Shown: positions 25,482-35,582, counted from the stretch's first letter. The stretch is DNA of 64,000 nucleotides from DATARH01 sp963712835 (GCA_963712835.1 CAVQJJ010000002.1:124001-188000); one strand, 5' to 3'. Program-made: numbers and translations. The notes: generated by a model not told the origin, from the letters alone.

Positions 25482-26393
25482 CTAGTACAGCACGTAGGCA
25501 ACCCGCGCATCCTTGTGCTTGTGATGCGCCGGGGTGGCTGCGGCGAGTTGTTGGGCCGGCTGGGTCGCTTGGTCAAGCTTGGCCTCGTCGCGTGCCGGTG
25601 CGGCCTTGCGATGCGCTGCATGCGCGGCGACGTGCTGCGGCGATGGGTCGGGTTGCGCAACGGCTTCCCGCTCGTCCACGTCCTTCCGGTGCTTCGGGCG
25701 TTCGGCGACGTGACGCGGCGCCGGATCGACTTTGGCGGTCGCTTCCTGCTCGTCCGCGTCCTTCCGGTGCTTTCCGCGTTCGACGAGATGACGCGGCGCC
25801 GGATCATCCTGCGCAGCGGTGTCCTCATCATCCGCGGCCTTGTGATGCCGGGTGCGTGCCGCGACGTGGTCCGCATCGGCGCCGCGCGGCTGGTCAGGCT
25901 CGGCTGCGGCGACGGCTTCGCTGAAATTCGCCGGTAGCACACGCGGATAGATAAAGCCGTAGGTTGGGTTTTCCCGGCCATGGGTCCCGGCGTATTGCAC
26001 CTTGACGCTGGTCCAATCGTTGGTTGGTGAGGCGTCGATGACCGACATCGCCTTGGTCACCCGGCCGCGGACCCAATTAGCCTGGTCGACCAGCACCTCG
26101 CGGTCGCTGACGATCCGCGACACCACCGCGACGTGGCCGACATGCATCCCACCATACGGCTTGAACACGAGGATCGCGCCGACTTGCGGCGTGTGGCCAC
26201 GCTCGTAGCGGCCTTGGGCATGCGGCCACCAGGCGGCGGCGTTGCCGTCGAGGTTGATGCCGGTGACATCGCGCGCATAGGCCACGCAATTGCCGCCGTG
26301 GACGTCGTGCGAGGTCCGCGCCATCGCAGGAACGCACAACAAAATGACCAGGCCCCAACCCCCCAGGGCGATCGACAACCAGCGCAACAGCAA
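25482..26393 (-). CDS. Secreted CHAP-domain protein with His/Lys-rich C-terminal repeats
   Basis: 303 residues. Signal peptide (1-25, ending AMA), then a CHAP amidase/endopeptidase domain (30-155) with the catalytic Cys36 in GGNCVAYARDVTG and His in GGMHVGHVAVVS. The tail from about 198 holds three copies of a 26-residue unit of the type DPAPRH-x2-ER-x-KHRKD-x-DE, rich in His and Lys. Such proteins cut peptidoglycan; the cationic repeats could bind cell wall or DNA. The start is TTG (26393 or 26387), since no ATG is available. Confidence 0.82.
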   Translation of the reverse strand: MLLRWLSIALGGWGLVILLCVPAMARTSHDVHGGNCVAYARDVTGINLDGNAAAWWPHAQGRYERGHTPQVGAILVFKPYGGMHVGHVAVVSRIVSDREVLVDQANWVRGRVTKAMSVIDASPTNDWTSVKVQYAGTHGRENPTYGFIYPRVLPANFSEAVAAAEPDQPRGADADHVAARTRHHKAADDEDTAAQDDPAPRHLVERGKHRKDADEQEATAKVDPAPRHVAERPKHRKDVDEREAVAQPDPSPQHVAAHAAHRKAAPARDEAKLDQATQPAQQLAAATPAHHKHKDARVAYVLY

Positions 26394-26499
26394 GTCCCCT
26401 GATAGTCCCCATAGACGGCGGGTAAGTCCCGCACCTGTTCGCTTAATTCTTCTGCAACCGATATACCAAGCAGTACTGGAGAAATCATGTTTTTCGACG

Positions 26500-26518
26500 A
26501 ATTACTACTGTAGTAATT
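26500..26518. promoter_or_regulatory. Palindrome AATTACTA-CTG-TAGTAATT
   Basis: Exact 8-bp arms with a 3-base centre in an AT-rich gap between the CHAP gene and a decayed gene. It shares the core AGTAATT with the repeats around the XRE regulator at 14 kb. Confidence 0.4.
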
Positions 26519-26545
26519 TCGACACGGGGGACTGTGGCTTTTGCG

Positions 26546-27227
26546 TCACGCCGAAAAGACGCGGCGATACACGCCTGGTGAGCCGACATCGTGGCGCAAA
26601 TAGGGGCGGATGCGCTTCGACCAGGGATTGGCGTCGCGCGCCTTTTCCCACTCCGAATGCTCGGAGACCTGAGCGTATCGAACTCGTACAGCGTCAAGTA
26701 TTTCGGCTGGGAGTCGATCGCCACGTAGCGCCGCGCGCCGAGGCAGCCCGGCACCTTGAGATAGGGAGGGATGTAGGCGGTATTGTACCAGTCGTTGAAC
26801 TCGTCCGCGACCATCGACGGGATGTCGATGCGACCCATCTGAAAAAAATGGCGCGGGTGAAGAAATGGCGCGGGCCCTTGCGTCATCTCGATCGGGTTGG
26901 TGTATTCGGGAAAATCTGACGGTAACCGTTGATCAGATAGTTGCGGCCGATCGTGCCACCCGAAGCAGCGACGCGCTTCGCCGATGGGCGGAAGCGCACC
27001 TCGTCGAGGAATGCCGAACTGCGCAGGACCTCATGGGTTTCGAGCTCATAGAGCGCAAGGTTCTTCGGGCCGCCCTTTAGGCGACATAGCGACCGGCGGA
27101 GAGGAAGCCGGGAATGGCGAGCAGCCGGGCGATGTGCTCCTCGTCGTACCAGCGGTGATACTCGGGCGTGTTCGGGATCGATATCGGCCCACACCATCAA
27201 CAGACCCCTGCCGCGCGTTTTGGCCAT
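26546..27227 (-). pseudogene. Frameshifted protein of a duplicated ~110-residue EthD-like family
   Basis: Reading across frames from ATG 27227 gives one protein of about 225 residues: MAKTRGRGLLMVWADIDPEH, then EYHRWYDEEHIARLLAIPGF, then KGGPKNLALYELETHEVL, then PEYTNPIEMTQGPAPFLH, QMGRIDIPSMVADEFNDWYN and finally SEWEKARDANPWSKRIRPYL. Frame changes are needed near 27165, 27078, 26908 and 26670. The two halves repeat the same layout (W-YN/YDEEH...PGxLxxRRYVA...LYE), like tandem dimeric alpha-beta barrel domains. No single frame encodes a complete product. Confidence 0.75.
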
Positions 27228-27286
27228 CGGCGTCTCCCTTGCTCGGAATTGGGAAGGCCATCCTCAAGCTCGATCGGCGGCGATTA

Positions 27287-27485
27287 CGAGGACCGAACGG
27301 TGCTCGCGACGAGTTCCACCTCGCCGCCACCGCCCAGAACCTCCGCAAGCTCGCCAGGCTGATCCCTGTACTGGCGTCAATCCGGGCAACCTGAGGGGGC
27401 CGCCCTCTCATGGGCACCGGCGCGACCGTCGACCGGGGGCCTCAGCGACTACTTAAAAAACCGACTTTTTCAACACAATCGCCCC
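27287..27485 (+). mobile_element. 3' remnant of an IS1182-like insertion sequence (copy A)
   Basis: Encodes the transposase C-terminus GPNGARDEFHLAATAQNLRKLARLIPVLASI with a TGA, then the terminal sequence ending TTTTTCAACACAATCGCCCC, typical of the IS1182 group. The 199 bases are nearly identical to the reverse complement of 58381-58578. The rest of the element is missing on the left side. Confidence 0.85.
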
Positions 27486-27674
27486 GAAGCAGCCGTTTGT
27501 GGTGCCCGATTTTCATGTCGCAGATGCGCCAATTCCAGCCGTTTGGTGTTGACCACTACTCGGCGAGATTGTCAGTCGTGCCCGAAGCCAATATTATTTC
27601 CGCGGGGTTGAAGCAGGCACCCCATCAGACTTTCGTCCAAGCTCTGCGCCACTCGTAAGACGAGGAGCGCGCGT

Positions 27675-28752
27675 GTGGACGCCAAAACCGCTAATGAACC
27701 CTCCAAGATCGCGATTGTTTGGCGCGGCGACCGCGGCGACCGGCGCGCCGCGACCCCGCGGAATAATCGCTTCCACCGCGTCTTCGAGGAGCTCGCGGCG
27801 CTCGGCATCGATGCCGAGCCTGCCGTCTTCGACGAGGATTTCGCCGGCGAGGTACGCGATCAGCTGCTGGCAGCCGACGGCGTGCTCGTCTGGGTCAATC
27901 CGCTGCAGGACGGGAAGAAGACCCGCGCCGTGCTCGATCCATTGCTCCGCGACGTGGCTACGCGCGGCACGTGGGTCAGTGCCCATCCCGACGTGGTCCT
28001 CAAGATGGGCACGAAAGAGGTACTGTTCCGCACCCGCCATCTCGGCTGGGGCGCCGACACGTACCTCTATCGCACGGCAACGGAGTTTCGCGACACCTTC
28101 CCGGCACGCCTTCGCTCAGCTGGCCCCCGCGTCCTCAAGCAGAACCGAGGCAATGACGGTCAGGGTGTCTGGAAGGTCGAACTGGTATCCGGCCGCGCCG
28201 GCGAGCCGGCGATGGTGCGGGTTCTTCAGGCGCTGCGCGGCAGCGTGCCCGAGGCATTGCCACTGCGCGAGTTCATCGTCGCGTTGCAAAGCCTATTTTG
28301 CCGCCGACGGGTGCATTGTCGATCAGCCATTTCAGCCGCGCCTACCTGACGGGATGATCCGCTGCTACATGGCGGGCGACAGGGTCGCCGGCTTTGGCCA
28401 CCAGTATATCAAGGCGCTGATCCCGCCGCCTCCCGAGGGGCCGAATTCGCCGGCCGCGCAACCCGGTCCGCGGATTATGCACGGCCCGGACGCGGCACCG
28501 TTTCAGACGCTTCGGGCGAAGATGGAAGCCGAGTGGACGCCGCAAATGCTGCGAGTGCTGGGCATCGATGCGGCGTCGCTGCCGATCATCTGGGACGCCG
28601 ATTTTCTTTACGGGCCACGTTCTGTTTCCGGCGAGGACAGTTACGTCCTGTGCGAGATCAACGTCAGCTCGGTGTTCGCGATCCCGGATGAGGCGCCGGG
28701 CGCGATCGCGCGGCTGGCACTGAGCAAATTGCGACGCACACAAAGAATATGA
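27675..28752 (+). pseudogene. Cj0069-family (ATP-grasp-like) protein, frameshifted
   Basis: GTG 27675 follows GAGGAG. The first frame runs to about residue 205 (KIAIVWRGDRGDRRAATPRNN, VNPLQDGKKTRAVLD, VSAHPDVVLKMGTKEVLFRT, PRVLKQNRGNDGQGVWKVE) and then the sense continues in the +1 frame near 28285 as RCKAYFAADGCIVDQPFQPRLPDG through YVLCEINVSSVFAIPDEAPGAIARLAL to a TGA at 28752. Joined length about 358 residues matches the family. The ATP-grasp-like core seems otherwise intact, so a single indel separates it from an active gene. Confidence 0.78.
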
Positions 28753-28880
28753 TGGCTTTGGCTTCTCTCCATCCAACCCGGTGGGTTCTACAACCGTGAA
28801 AGTCGGGCGCCACGCCGCCGCTGTCACGGCGCTCGCTGGGCGGTCTGGCTGTTCGCCGGACCGCCCAGCGTCGACCGTCG

Positions 28881-29630
28881 TTAGCGCTTGATCCCGGACA
28901 GGCCGTTCTGGATCCCGGCAGTCGCCCAGGGAGCCCACGGCATGGTGAAGAGCTTGAACCCCTTGTCGACATAGAAGTTCGGTTCCATCCCGGGCGGGAT
29001 GAAATACATCGCGGCGACGATGCCGTGCCTCGCGGCGGCCGCTGCGATTTTATCGAGCGCTCGCTGATAGTGGTCGCACTTGTAGTCGAGCGGCACCCCC
29101 AGCTCGATCGAAAGATCGGACGGGCCCACCAGCAGGACATCGACGCCTGGGACCGAAGCGATGGCGTCGAGGTTCTCCAGCGCCTCGTTCGTCTCGATCA
29201 TCGGCAAGATAACGAGCTCGTTGTTCACGGCATCCATGTACTCGCGGTAACTCTTGAACTCGCCCCACTCGCCGCGCATCCCGGCATTGCTGCGGTTGCC
29301 CGCGGGAAAATAGCGGCAGGCGCGCACCGCGGCCTCGGCCTCCGCGCGGGTGTTGACCATCGGCACGATGAGGCCTCGTGCCCCGGCGTCGAGCGCGAAG
29401 CAGATCAGATGGGCCTGGTTCGCGGCGACTCGCACCAGCGGTGCCGCCTGTTTGCCGCGCATCGTCTCGATCGACGGCCGCAGCTGCTTGATCTCCCAGG
29501 CGGAGTGCTGGGTATCGAACAGCAGGAAGTCGTACCCGGCGGCGGCCGGCACCGACACGTCGATGTCCGGTGTCACGGTGGTCCCGACGACGGTTCTACC
29601 TGACTTGATGGCGTCTTTGATGGCGTTCAT
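28881..29630 (-). CDS. HpcH/HpaI aldolase family protein
   Basis: 249 residues from ATG 29630. A class II pyruvate aldolase-type TIM barrel: GYDFLLFDTQHSAWEIKQL (catalytic His in the usual D-x-x-H position), LIVPMVNTRAEAEAAVRACRYFP, metal ligands in ILPMIETNEALENLDAIASVPGVDVLLVGPSDLSIELG. Related enzymes cleave 4-hydroxy-2-oxo acids or malyl/citramalyl compounds. It is intact although its neighbours on both sides are frameshifted. The in-frame extension upstream to 29711 lacks family similarity. Confidence 0.88.
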   Translation of the reverse strand: MNAIKDAIKSGRTVVGTTVTPDIDVSVPAAAGYDFLLFDTQHSAWEIKQLRPSIETMRGKQAAPLVRVAANQAHLICFALDAGARGLIVPMVNTRAEAEAAVRACRYFPAGNRSNAGMRGEWGEFKSYREYMDAVNNELVILPMIETNEALENLDAIASVPGVDVLLVGPSDLSIELGVPLDYKCDHYQRALDKIAAAAARHGIVAAMYFIPPGMEPNFYVDKGFKLFTMPWAPWATAGIQNGLSGIKR

Positions 29631-30062
29631 CTGGCGTCGATGCCTCCCACAGTAGCTATAGCACCGGTTCAACCGACCGACACGACGGATGCGTTGGCGC
29701 GGCATTATCACACATTGGTGGAAAGTCGCCGCGCCACTTGGCTGTCATTTCGAAAATTATCAGGCGCAGAATTCGGGAAGGTCGACCGTTGCCAGTCCGA
29801 CAGATTGGGAACCCCGCTTACCACCCGTCCCGCCCGTTCCCACGAACGGCCGCTTTGGGGGGCATGACCAGCCGAACGCCGCTCGTTGGGCGGCAGGCAG
29901 CTCAGCGCCGATACCGGTCATTGGTTAGCTGGCCGCCAATGAGCTAGCTTCTCTCGAAAAACAGGCTTCCGCCGTGGCGGCCGGTGGTATGCTGCACCAA
30001 CCGTTACGGGAGGGGGTGCTCTGAATGGCCTCGCTTCTTGCCTGCGCCGACGCCGCCATCGA
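29631..30062. other. Intergenic region without a supported gene
   Basis: About 430 bases separate the aldolase from the decayed substrate-binding protein gene. Short overlapping frames are present in several phases, none with a convincing start signal or protein-like composition. Probably promoter DNA for both flanking genes plus relics. Confidence 0.5.
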
Positions 30063-31040
30063 ATGAAACGGCGGGACTTCCTGATCGGTTGGCTGCATCT
30101 GCTATTCGCGGCTGCGACCACGGCTGCCTATGCGCAAGCCGTCTCAAAAAGCTATCGCATCGGCGTGCTGTGCCGCGGCGAGCTGCGAGACCTCGGACGT
30201 TCGTGCCTTTCGTCGGGAATTGGCGGCACGCGGCTATAGCGCAAATACCGAGTTCGAATACCGTACGTATGGCGACGATCTGGGGCGCGCCTCCGAGCTC
30301 GCCAGCGACCTGGCGCGGCAGAATGTGGATTTGATCTACACCACCTTTGGAACGGTCGGTGGCCTGGCCGCGAAGCGTGCGACGGAGTCCATTCCGATCG
30401 TTGTCGGATCGGCCGGCAATCTCGTCGCCGCAGGGATCGTCAAGAGCCTTAGTAAGCCGGGGGGCAATGTCACCGGGATTACATCCCTCGCTCTAGACCT
30501 TGAACCCAAGCGGCTGGAGCTTCTGAAGCAGCTGCTCCCCGCCGTTTCCCAAATCGGCTTCTTCAACGATGCCGAAAATCCCTTTTCCGTTCTGGCGACA
30601 GACCTCCAACGAAAGGCCGCCGCCCGGCTGGGCATCGAACTGCGGGAGTACCGCGTCCACAGGGCGAGCGATATCGACGCAGCCTTTTCCGATGTGGTCC
30701 GCGATGGAATGACGGCGCTGTGCGTCGACGCCTATATGCCGCTCCTGCTAGGCCGCGAGCGCATTGTCGAGCTCGCGGCGCAGCACCGAATCGCGGCCAT
30801 TTACCCGCTCAGATCGTTCATCGAGGCGGGTGGATTATGTTCGTATGGTTCGGACCTGAGGGAAAATGCCAACGGGCCGCCGCACTGACGGCGAAAATCC
30901 TGGCGGGCGCCCGCCCTGCCGACCTGCCGGTTGAGCAATCGACTAAGGTCGAGCTGGTGATCAACTCGAAGACGGCCAAGGCGCTTGGTCTAACGGTGCC
31001 ACCCCTGCTGCTGGCACAAGCTGACGAGATCATCGAATAG
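30063..31040 (+). pseudogene. ABC transporter substrate-binding protein (PF04392 type), frameshifted
   Basis: ATG 30063 opens a twin-arginine-like signal (MKRRDFLIGWLHLLFAAATTA) and mature start SYRIGVLCRG. The frame then breaks near 30190 and continues as DVRAFRRELAARGYSANTEFEYRTYGDD, VDLIYTTFGTVGGLAAKRAT, GSAGNLVAAGIVKSLSKPGGNVTGI. A second break near 30868 shifts it to RAAALTAKILAGARPADLPVEQSTKVELVINSKTAKALGLTVPP, the standard family ending. The joined product would be about 325 residues, which is normal. No permease or ATPase genes are adjacent. Confidence 0.8.
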
Positions 31041-31730
31041 CAAGTTGATGAACGTCCGTTTCCGGTCACCCCTGTCCCATTGGTGCGGCCGAGAATGTCG
31101 CTTGAGGGGCAAACCCAGCGATGCGAACGCGAGCCCCAGAATGACTGCTATCCGCCTGGAAGAGCGCATTGCGGGGGTGGGGTGGAGCACGCGAGCCGGG
31201 AGAAGGTCATCGAGCAGAGCCGCCGGTGGTACGCGACTCGTCGGGATGTGGTGGAAGCGCGCCTAAAGCGGTGGGGCGCGAGGCCCGAGATGCCCCTGCA
31301 ACCCAAACGAACGCGCACGCCGCGTCCGTCAATGGTGGTGAACATCGAGAATTATTACGGCGGCGAAGCCGAGGGAACAATTTCCTAACCGGCTGCTTAC
31401 TCATCCATTTCCGGCCGTTGCCGGACACCAGCCTTAAGGTCTCAGATGCACCGAAGGCAGCCGGTCGCGGTGGGCCTTTGGCTTCGCGGAGCCGTGTCGG
31501 CGACCACCGGACCAACGCGACGGCTGAGTGCACTAAACTCATCTCAACCTTGAACTACAGCGGGCTCGGCAGCGTTCGCTGCCGATGGTCTCGTCATTTG
31601 GGGCGCTTTCCGATCGACTGGCGCGGCGGAACCTTCAGGGTCCCGCGAACGGGATCGCCGCCGACCGATGCGCATCTTGACAGGGCCGCGGCTTCGACGC
31701 TTGGTCGGTTATTTGAAGGCAGGGAGCAGA
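31041..31730. other. 690-base stretch without a supported gene
   Basis: One open frame (about 31170-31388) has protein-like sequence, REKVIEQSRRWYATRRDVVEARLKRW and SMVVNIENYYGGEAEGTIS, but no start signal and no recognised family; it may be a relic. The remainder shows only short frames. The last 100 bases must hold the opgG promoter. Confidence 0.4.
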
Positions 31731-33263
31731 GTGCAGCGCAGAACCTTACTCGTAACCGGTGCTTCGCTGGCGACGCTTGCGTCAGCCCCAAAGCTGTTGT
31801 TCCGCGCCGCGGTGGCGGCCGCGCCGCAACAGCCCGTCGCCTTTGATCCCGGCTTGCCCCGCAAGATGGCCCGGGAATTGGCGCAAAACCCGTTTCAGCC
31901 GCCCGACGACAAATTGCCCGATCCCCTGGCGCATCTGACCTATGACCAGTACCGCGACATCCGTTTCGATCCGCAGCGGGCGCTGTGGCGGGATGAGGGG
32001 CTGCTGTTCACCGTGCAGCTGTTCCACCGCGGCTTTCTCTATACTAACCGGGTCGACCTCTACGTGGTGGCGAACGGCACCACGCAACCGATCCACTACA
32101 GCCCAGGCCTCTTCACGTATGGCGCCAATCCGCCCCCACCGGACGACGATATCGGGTTCGCCGGGTTTCGCATTCACACTCCGCTCAACCGATCCGACTA
32201 TTTCGACGAAGTCGTGGCGTTTCTTGGTGCCAGCTATTTTCGCGCGGTCGGCAAAGGCCAGGGCTACGGCTTGTCGGCGCGCGGGCTCGCGATCGACACC
32301 GCCGATCCCTCGGGCGAGGAATTTCCGGTCTTTAAGACGTTCTGGATTGAGCGGCCGCGCTCGGGGGTCAATTCGATCGTCGTCAATGCCCTGCTCGACA
32401 GCAAGAGCACCGCGGGTGCTCTGCGTTTTACCATTCGGCCGGGCGAAACCACGATCTTCGACGTCGAGGCCACATTTTATCCCCGGGCCGATATCGCCGA
32501 CGCCGGCATCGCGCCGCTGACCAGCATGTTCGAATTCGACGCCAACAATCGCTACGAAGTCGACGACTACCGACCGGCGGTACACGATTCGGACGGGCTG
32601 TCGATCTGGACCGGTCAAGGCGAACAGATCTGGCGGCCGCTCAACAATCCGCACGACCTTCAGCTGAGCACATTTTCCGACGTCAATCCGCGCGGCTTCG
32701 GCCTGATGCAGCGCAAACGCAACTTCGCGGCTTATGACGACCTGGAGGCGCATTACGAGCTGCGTCCCAGCCTCTGGGTCGAGCCGATCGGCGACTGGGG
32801 CGAAGGCGCGGTGCGGCTGATCGAGATTCCGACGGGCGAGGAGATCCACGACAATATCGTCGCGTTCTGGCGGCCGACTCAGCCGCTCAAGGCCAAGGGC
32901 GAATACAACTTCACCTACCGTCTGCACTGGATGGCCGCCGCACCACCGGGCGCGGGTATCGCGCAGATCGTGGATACGCGCAGTGGCGTGGCCGGCAGCA
33001 AGGACAAGAACCGGCTCTTCATACTCGAGGCGGCGGGCGACAAACTCAAGCAGCTGCCGGCCGACGCCAAGCCGCAGCTCGAAGCCAACGCCGATCACGG
33101 CAAGATCGTAAACCCGGTATTGGAGCCCAATCCCGAAACCGGCGGTTGGCGCATTAGTTTCGAGCTCGATCCGGCCGGGGCAAAGGCCGTCGAGTTGCGC
33201 GCCCGGATCAAACTGGGCGATGCCCCGCTGACCGAGACCTGGACCTATCGATGGACGCCATAA
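31731..33263 (+). CDS. opgG: Periplasmic glucan biosynthesis protein OpgG/OpgD (MdoG)
   Basis: 510 residues from GTG 31731, chosen because AGGGAG sits just upstream and the product then starts with a twin-arginine signal (QRRTLLVTGASLATLASAP). A longer frame begins at ATG 31668. Family landmarks: LPDPLAHLTYDQYRDIRFDPQRALWRDEG, FHRGFLYTNRVDLYVV, GFAGFRIHTPLNRSDYFDEVVAFLGASYFRAVGKGQ, YGLSARGLAIDTADPSGEEFPVF. It shapes osmoregulated periplasmic glucans made by OpgH. The 3' end overlaps opgH by 13 bases. Confidence 0.95.
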   Translation: MQRRTLLVTGASLATLASAPKLLFRAAVAAAPQQPVAFDPGLPRKMARELAQNPFQPPDDKLPDPLAHLTYDQYRDIRFDPQRALWRDEGLLFTVQLFHRGFLYTNRVDLYVVANGTTQPIHYSPGLFTYGANPPPPDDDIGFAGFRIHTPLNRSDYFDEVVAFLGASYFRAVGKGQGYGLSARGLAIDTADPSGEEFPVFKTFWIERPRSGVNSIVVNALLDSKSTAGALRFTIRPGETTIFDVEATFYPRADIADAGIAPLTSMFEFDANNRYEVDDYRPAVHDSDGLSIWTGQGEQIWRPLNNPHDLQLSTFSDVNPRGFGLMQRKRNFAAYDDLEAHYELRPSLWVEPIGDWGEGAVRLIEIPTGEEIHDNIVAFWRPTQPLKAKGEYNFTYRLHWMAAAPPGAGIAQIVDTRSGVAGSKDKNRLFILEAAGDKLKQLPADAKPQLEANADHGKIVNPVLEPNPETGGWRISFELDPAGAKAVELRARIKLGDAPLTETWTYRWTP

Positions 33264-35410
33264 CCGCCGGCGTTGACGCAAGTCACTGGGCCGCCCTGCC
33301 CGAGGACGCGCCGCTCGACATGCCGGTGCAGTCCCTGGCGGATCGTTCCAGTCCACGGCGCAACCTGGCTCGGCTGCCTTCCACGCCGCGCGACATGGCG
33401 CTGCGGCGTTTCCTGGTGATTGGTGGCGCAGTCGCGATGACCGCTGCCGCGGCCAACGAGATGTACAAGGTGCTCACCGCCGGCACCCTGACCGTGCTGG
33501 CGGTCGTCGTGTTGGCGCTGTTCGTCGCGCTGTTCGCATGGATTGCCTTAGCGTTCACCAGCGCAATCTGCGGCTTTGCCGCAATGCTGGGCGGCGGCGA
33601 ACGGCGTCTCGGTATTTCGCAAAGCGGGCCGATGCCGGAGCTCGAGGTCCGCACCGCGCTTCTGATGCCGACCTACAACGAGTCGACGGCGCGCATCATG
33701 GCCGGGCTGCAAGCCATCTACGAGTCACTGGCAGAAACGGGAAGGCTTGATCGGTTTGACCTGTTCATCCTCAGCGACACGACCGACGCCGACATCTGGG
33801 TTGCCGAGGAAGCGGCCTTTCTCGCGTTGCGCGCCCGTACCGGCGGCCATGAGCGCATCTTCTATCGCCATCGCCGCTACAACACCGAGCGCAAGGCGGG
33901 GAATATCGGCGACTGGGTCCGCCGCTTTGGTGCCGCCTATCCGCAGATGCTGGTCCTCGACGCGGACAGCGTCATGTCCGGCGAGGCGATCGTCCGTCTC
34001 GCCTCGGCAATGGCGGCGCATCCCGATGTCGGGCTAATCCAGACCCTGCCGATCATTGTCAACGGCGCATCGCTGTTCGCGCGCATGCAGCAATTCGCCG
34101 GCCGTGTCTATGGCCCGCTGATCGCGCAGGGTATCGCCTGGTGGCACGGCGCCGAAGGCAATTATTGGGGCCATAACGCGATGATCCGTACGGCGGCGTT
34201 CGCCGGCCAGGCGGGGCTGCCGACGTTGCGTGGCCGCAAACCGTTCGGCGGGCACATTCTTAGCCACGATTTTGTCGAGGCCGCACTGCTGCGGCGCGGC
34301 GGATGGGCGATCCACATGGTCCCGACGCTGGGGGGAAGCTACGAGGAAAGTCCGCCCTCGCTTGTCGAGCTCGCGATTCGCGACCGGCGGTGGTGCCAGG
34401 GCAATCTTCAGCATGCCGCGGTCCTGCCCGGACGCGGACTTCATTGGATGAGTCGGTTGCATCTGTTGATGGGGATCGGCTCCTACATCACGGCGCCCCT
34501 TTGGCTGATGTTCCTCGCGGCTAGCATCCTCATTTCCGTGCAAGCGCGCTTTGTACGACCAGACTATTTCCCGGCGGGCCGCTCGCTGTTCCCGGTCTGG
34601 CCGGTCATCGATCCGGTGCGCGCGATGTGGGTGTTTGGCGGCACGATGGCGGTTTTGCTGGTGCCAAAGCTGCTGAGCTACATCGCCCTGCTCGTGCATT
34701 CGGAGGCGCGTCGCGGTTGCGGCGGCGCGTTCCGCGCCTTTTTTAGCCTCTTGATCGAGACCCTGATCGCGGGGCTGATCGCCCCTATCACCATGCTGAC
34801 GCAGAGCGGGCACGTCGCGGCTATTCTCTTTGGTCGCGACGCCGGGTGGCAGCCGCAACGGCGCGACGATGGCGGCATGGCCTTCGGCCAGTTCGCCCGT
34901 CTCTACGGGCGCCATACGTGCCTGGGATTCCTGCTCGGAGGGATGGCATGGCTGGTTTCCCCGTATCTAGCGCTATGGATGCTGCCGGTGGTTCTGGGCA
35001 TGACACTCGCCATTCCGCTCGCGGCCTTTACCGCGGCGACTGCGCCCAGTCGAACACTCGGGCGTCTCGGGCTGTTGCGCATCCCCGAAGAGGTGCGGCC
35101 GCCCGCCGCTCTCGCACGCGCCATCGAACTCTACCGGCAGCTGAAAAAGCCGGAAGGGACGGGCGAAAGCGCACTCGCCCGTCTGATAGGTGACCCGGCC
35201 CTGGCCGAGGCGCACCTACGCATGTTGCCCCCGCCGCAGCGGAAGGGAACAAAGCCGATCGATGTTCCGCTGCTGGTTGCGCTCGCCCGTATAGACGAAG
35301 CCGATACCGCCACCGCCGCGTGGAACGCGATGAGCCGTGAAGAACGCCTGGCGGCGCTATCGAGCGCCAAGGCGTACGACCAACTCCTGGGTTTGCCGTT
35401 AGGGGGATAA
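33251..35410 (+). CDS. opgH: Glucans biosynthesis glucosyltransferase H
   Basis: 719 residues. An inner-membrane GT2 beta-glucosyltransferase. Two N-terminal helices (about 55-110), the cytoplasmic catalytic domain with ALLMPTYNES, FILSDTTDADIWV, MLVLDADSVMSG (the D-x-D region), FGGHILSHDFVEAALLRR (catalytic Asp) and RRWCQGNLQH (the Q/RxxRW-like motif), then about six C-terminal membrane helices and a soluble tail. It makes the beta-1,2-glucan backbone from UDP-glucose. Length and order are normal and both opgG and opgH look intact. Confidence 0.96.
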   Translation: MDAITAGVDASHWAALPEDAPLDMPVQSLADRSSPRRNLARLPSTPRDMALRRFLVIGGAVAMTAAAANEMYKVLTAGTLTVLAVVVLALFVALFAWIALAFTSAICGFAAMLGGGERRLGISQSGPMPELEVRTALLMPTYNESTARIMAGLQAIYESLAETGRLDRFDLFILSDTTDADIWVAEEAAFLALRARTGGHERIFYRHRRYNTERKAGNIGDWVRRFGAAYPQMLVLDADSVMSGEAIVRLASAMAAHPDVGLIQTLPIIVNGASLFARMQQFAGRVYGPLIAQGIAWWHGAEGNYWGHNAMIRTAAFAGQAGLPTLRGRKPFGGHILSHDFVEAALLRRGGWAIHMVPTLGGSYEESPPSLVELAIRDRRWCQGNLQHAAVLPGRGLHWMSRLHLLMGIGSYITAPLWLMFLAASILISVQARFVRPDYFPAGRSLFPVWPVIDPVRAMWVFGGTMAVLLVPKLLSYIALLVHSEARRGCGGAFRAFFSLLIETLIAGLIAPITMLTQSGHVAAILFGRDAGWQPQRRDDGGMAFGQFARLYGRHTCLGFLLGGMAWLVSPYLALWMLPVVLGMTLAIPLAAFTAATAPSRTLGRLGLLRIPEEVRPPAALARAIELYRQLKKPEGTGESALARLIGDPALAEAHLRMLPPPQRKGTKPIDVPLLVALARIDEADTATAAWNAMSREERLAALSSAKAYDQLLGLPLGG

Positions 35411-35582
35411 GGCCTCCGGTACGCCGCGCCACCGAAGGGCGACTATGGGCAGGTTCACCCGGTATTGGGCGCCGAGATCGTGGGTCCGCTTTACGCTGGC
35501 GAAGCTGGCATCAATAGATTTGCGCTGCGGGTCAGCGGATGGCCTGCGCCGGGAGGGCGTGGTCGGGCTCAAGGAGCAAGCC

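Noticed and set aside
25640..25840. Repeated units that might suggest a CRISPR array
   Set aside because: They are in-frame coding repeats of the CHAP protein tail, imperfect, with no spacer structure.
31170..31388. A gene for a protein with REKVIEQSRRWYATRRDVVEARLKRW
   Set aside because: No start signal and no recognised family; kept only as a note within the gene-free stretch.
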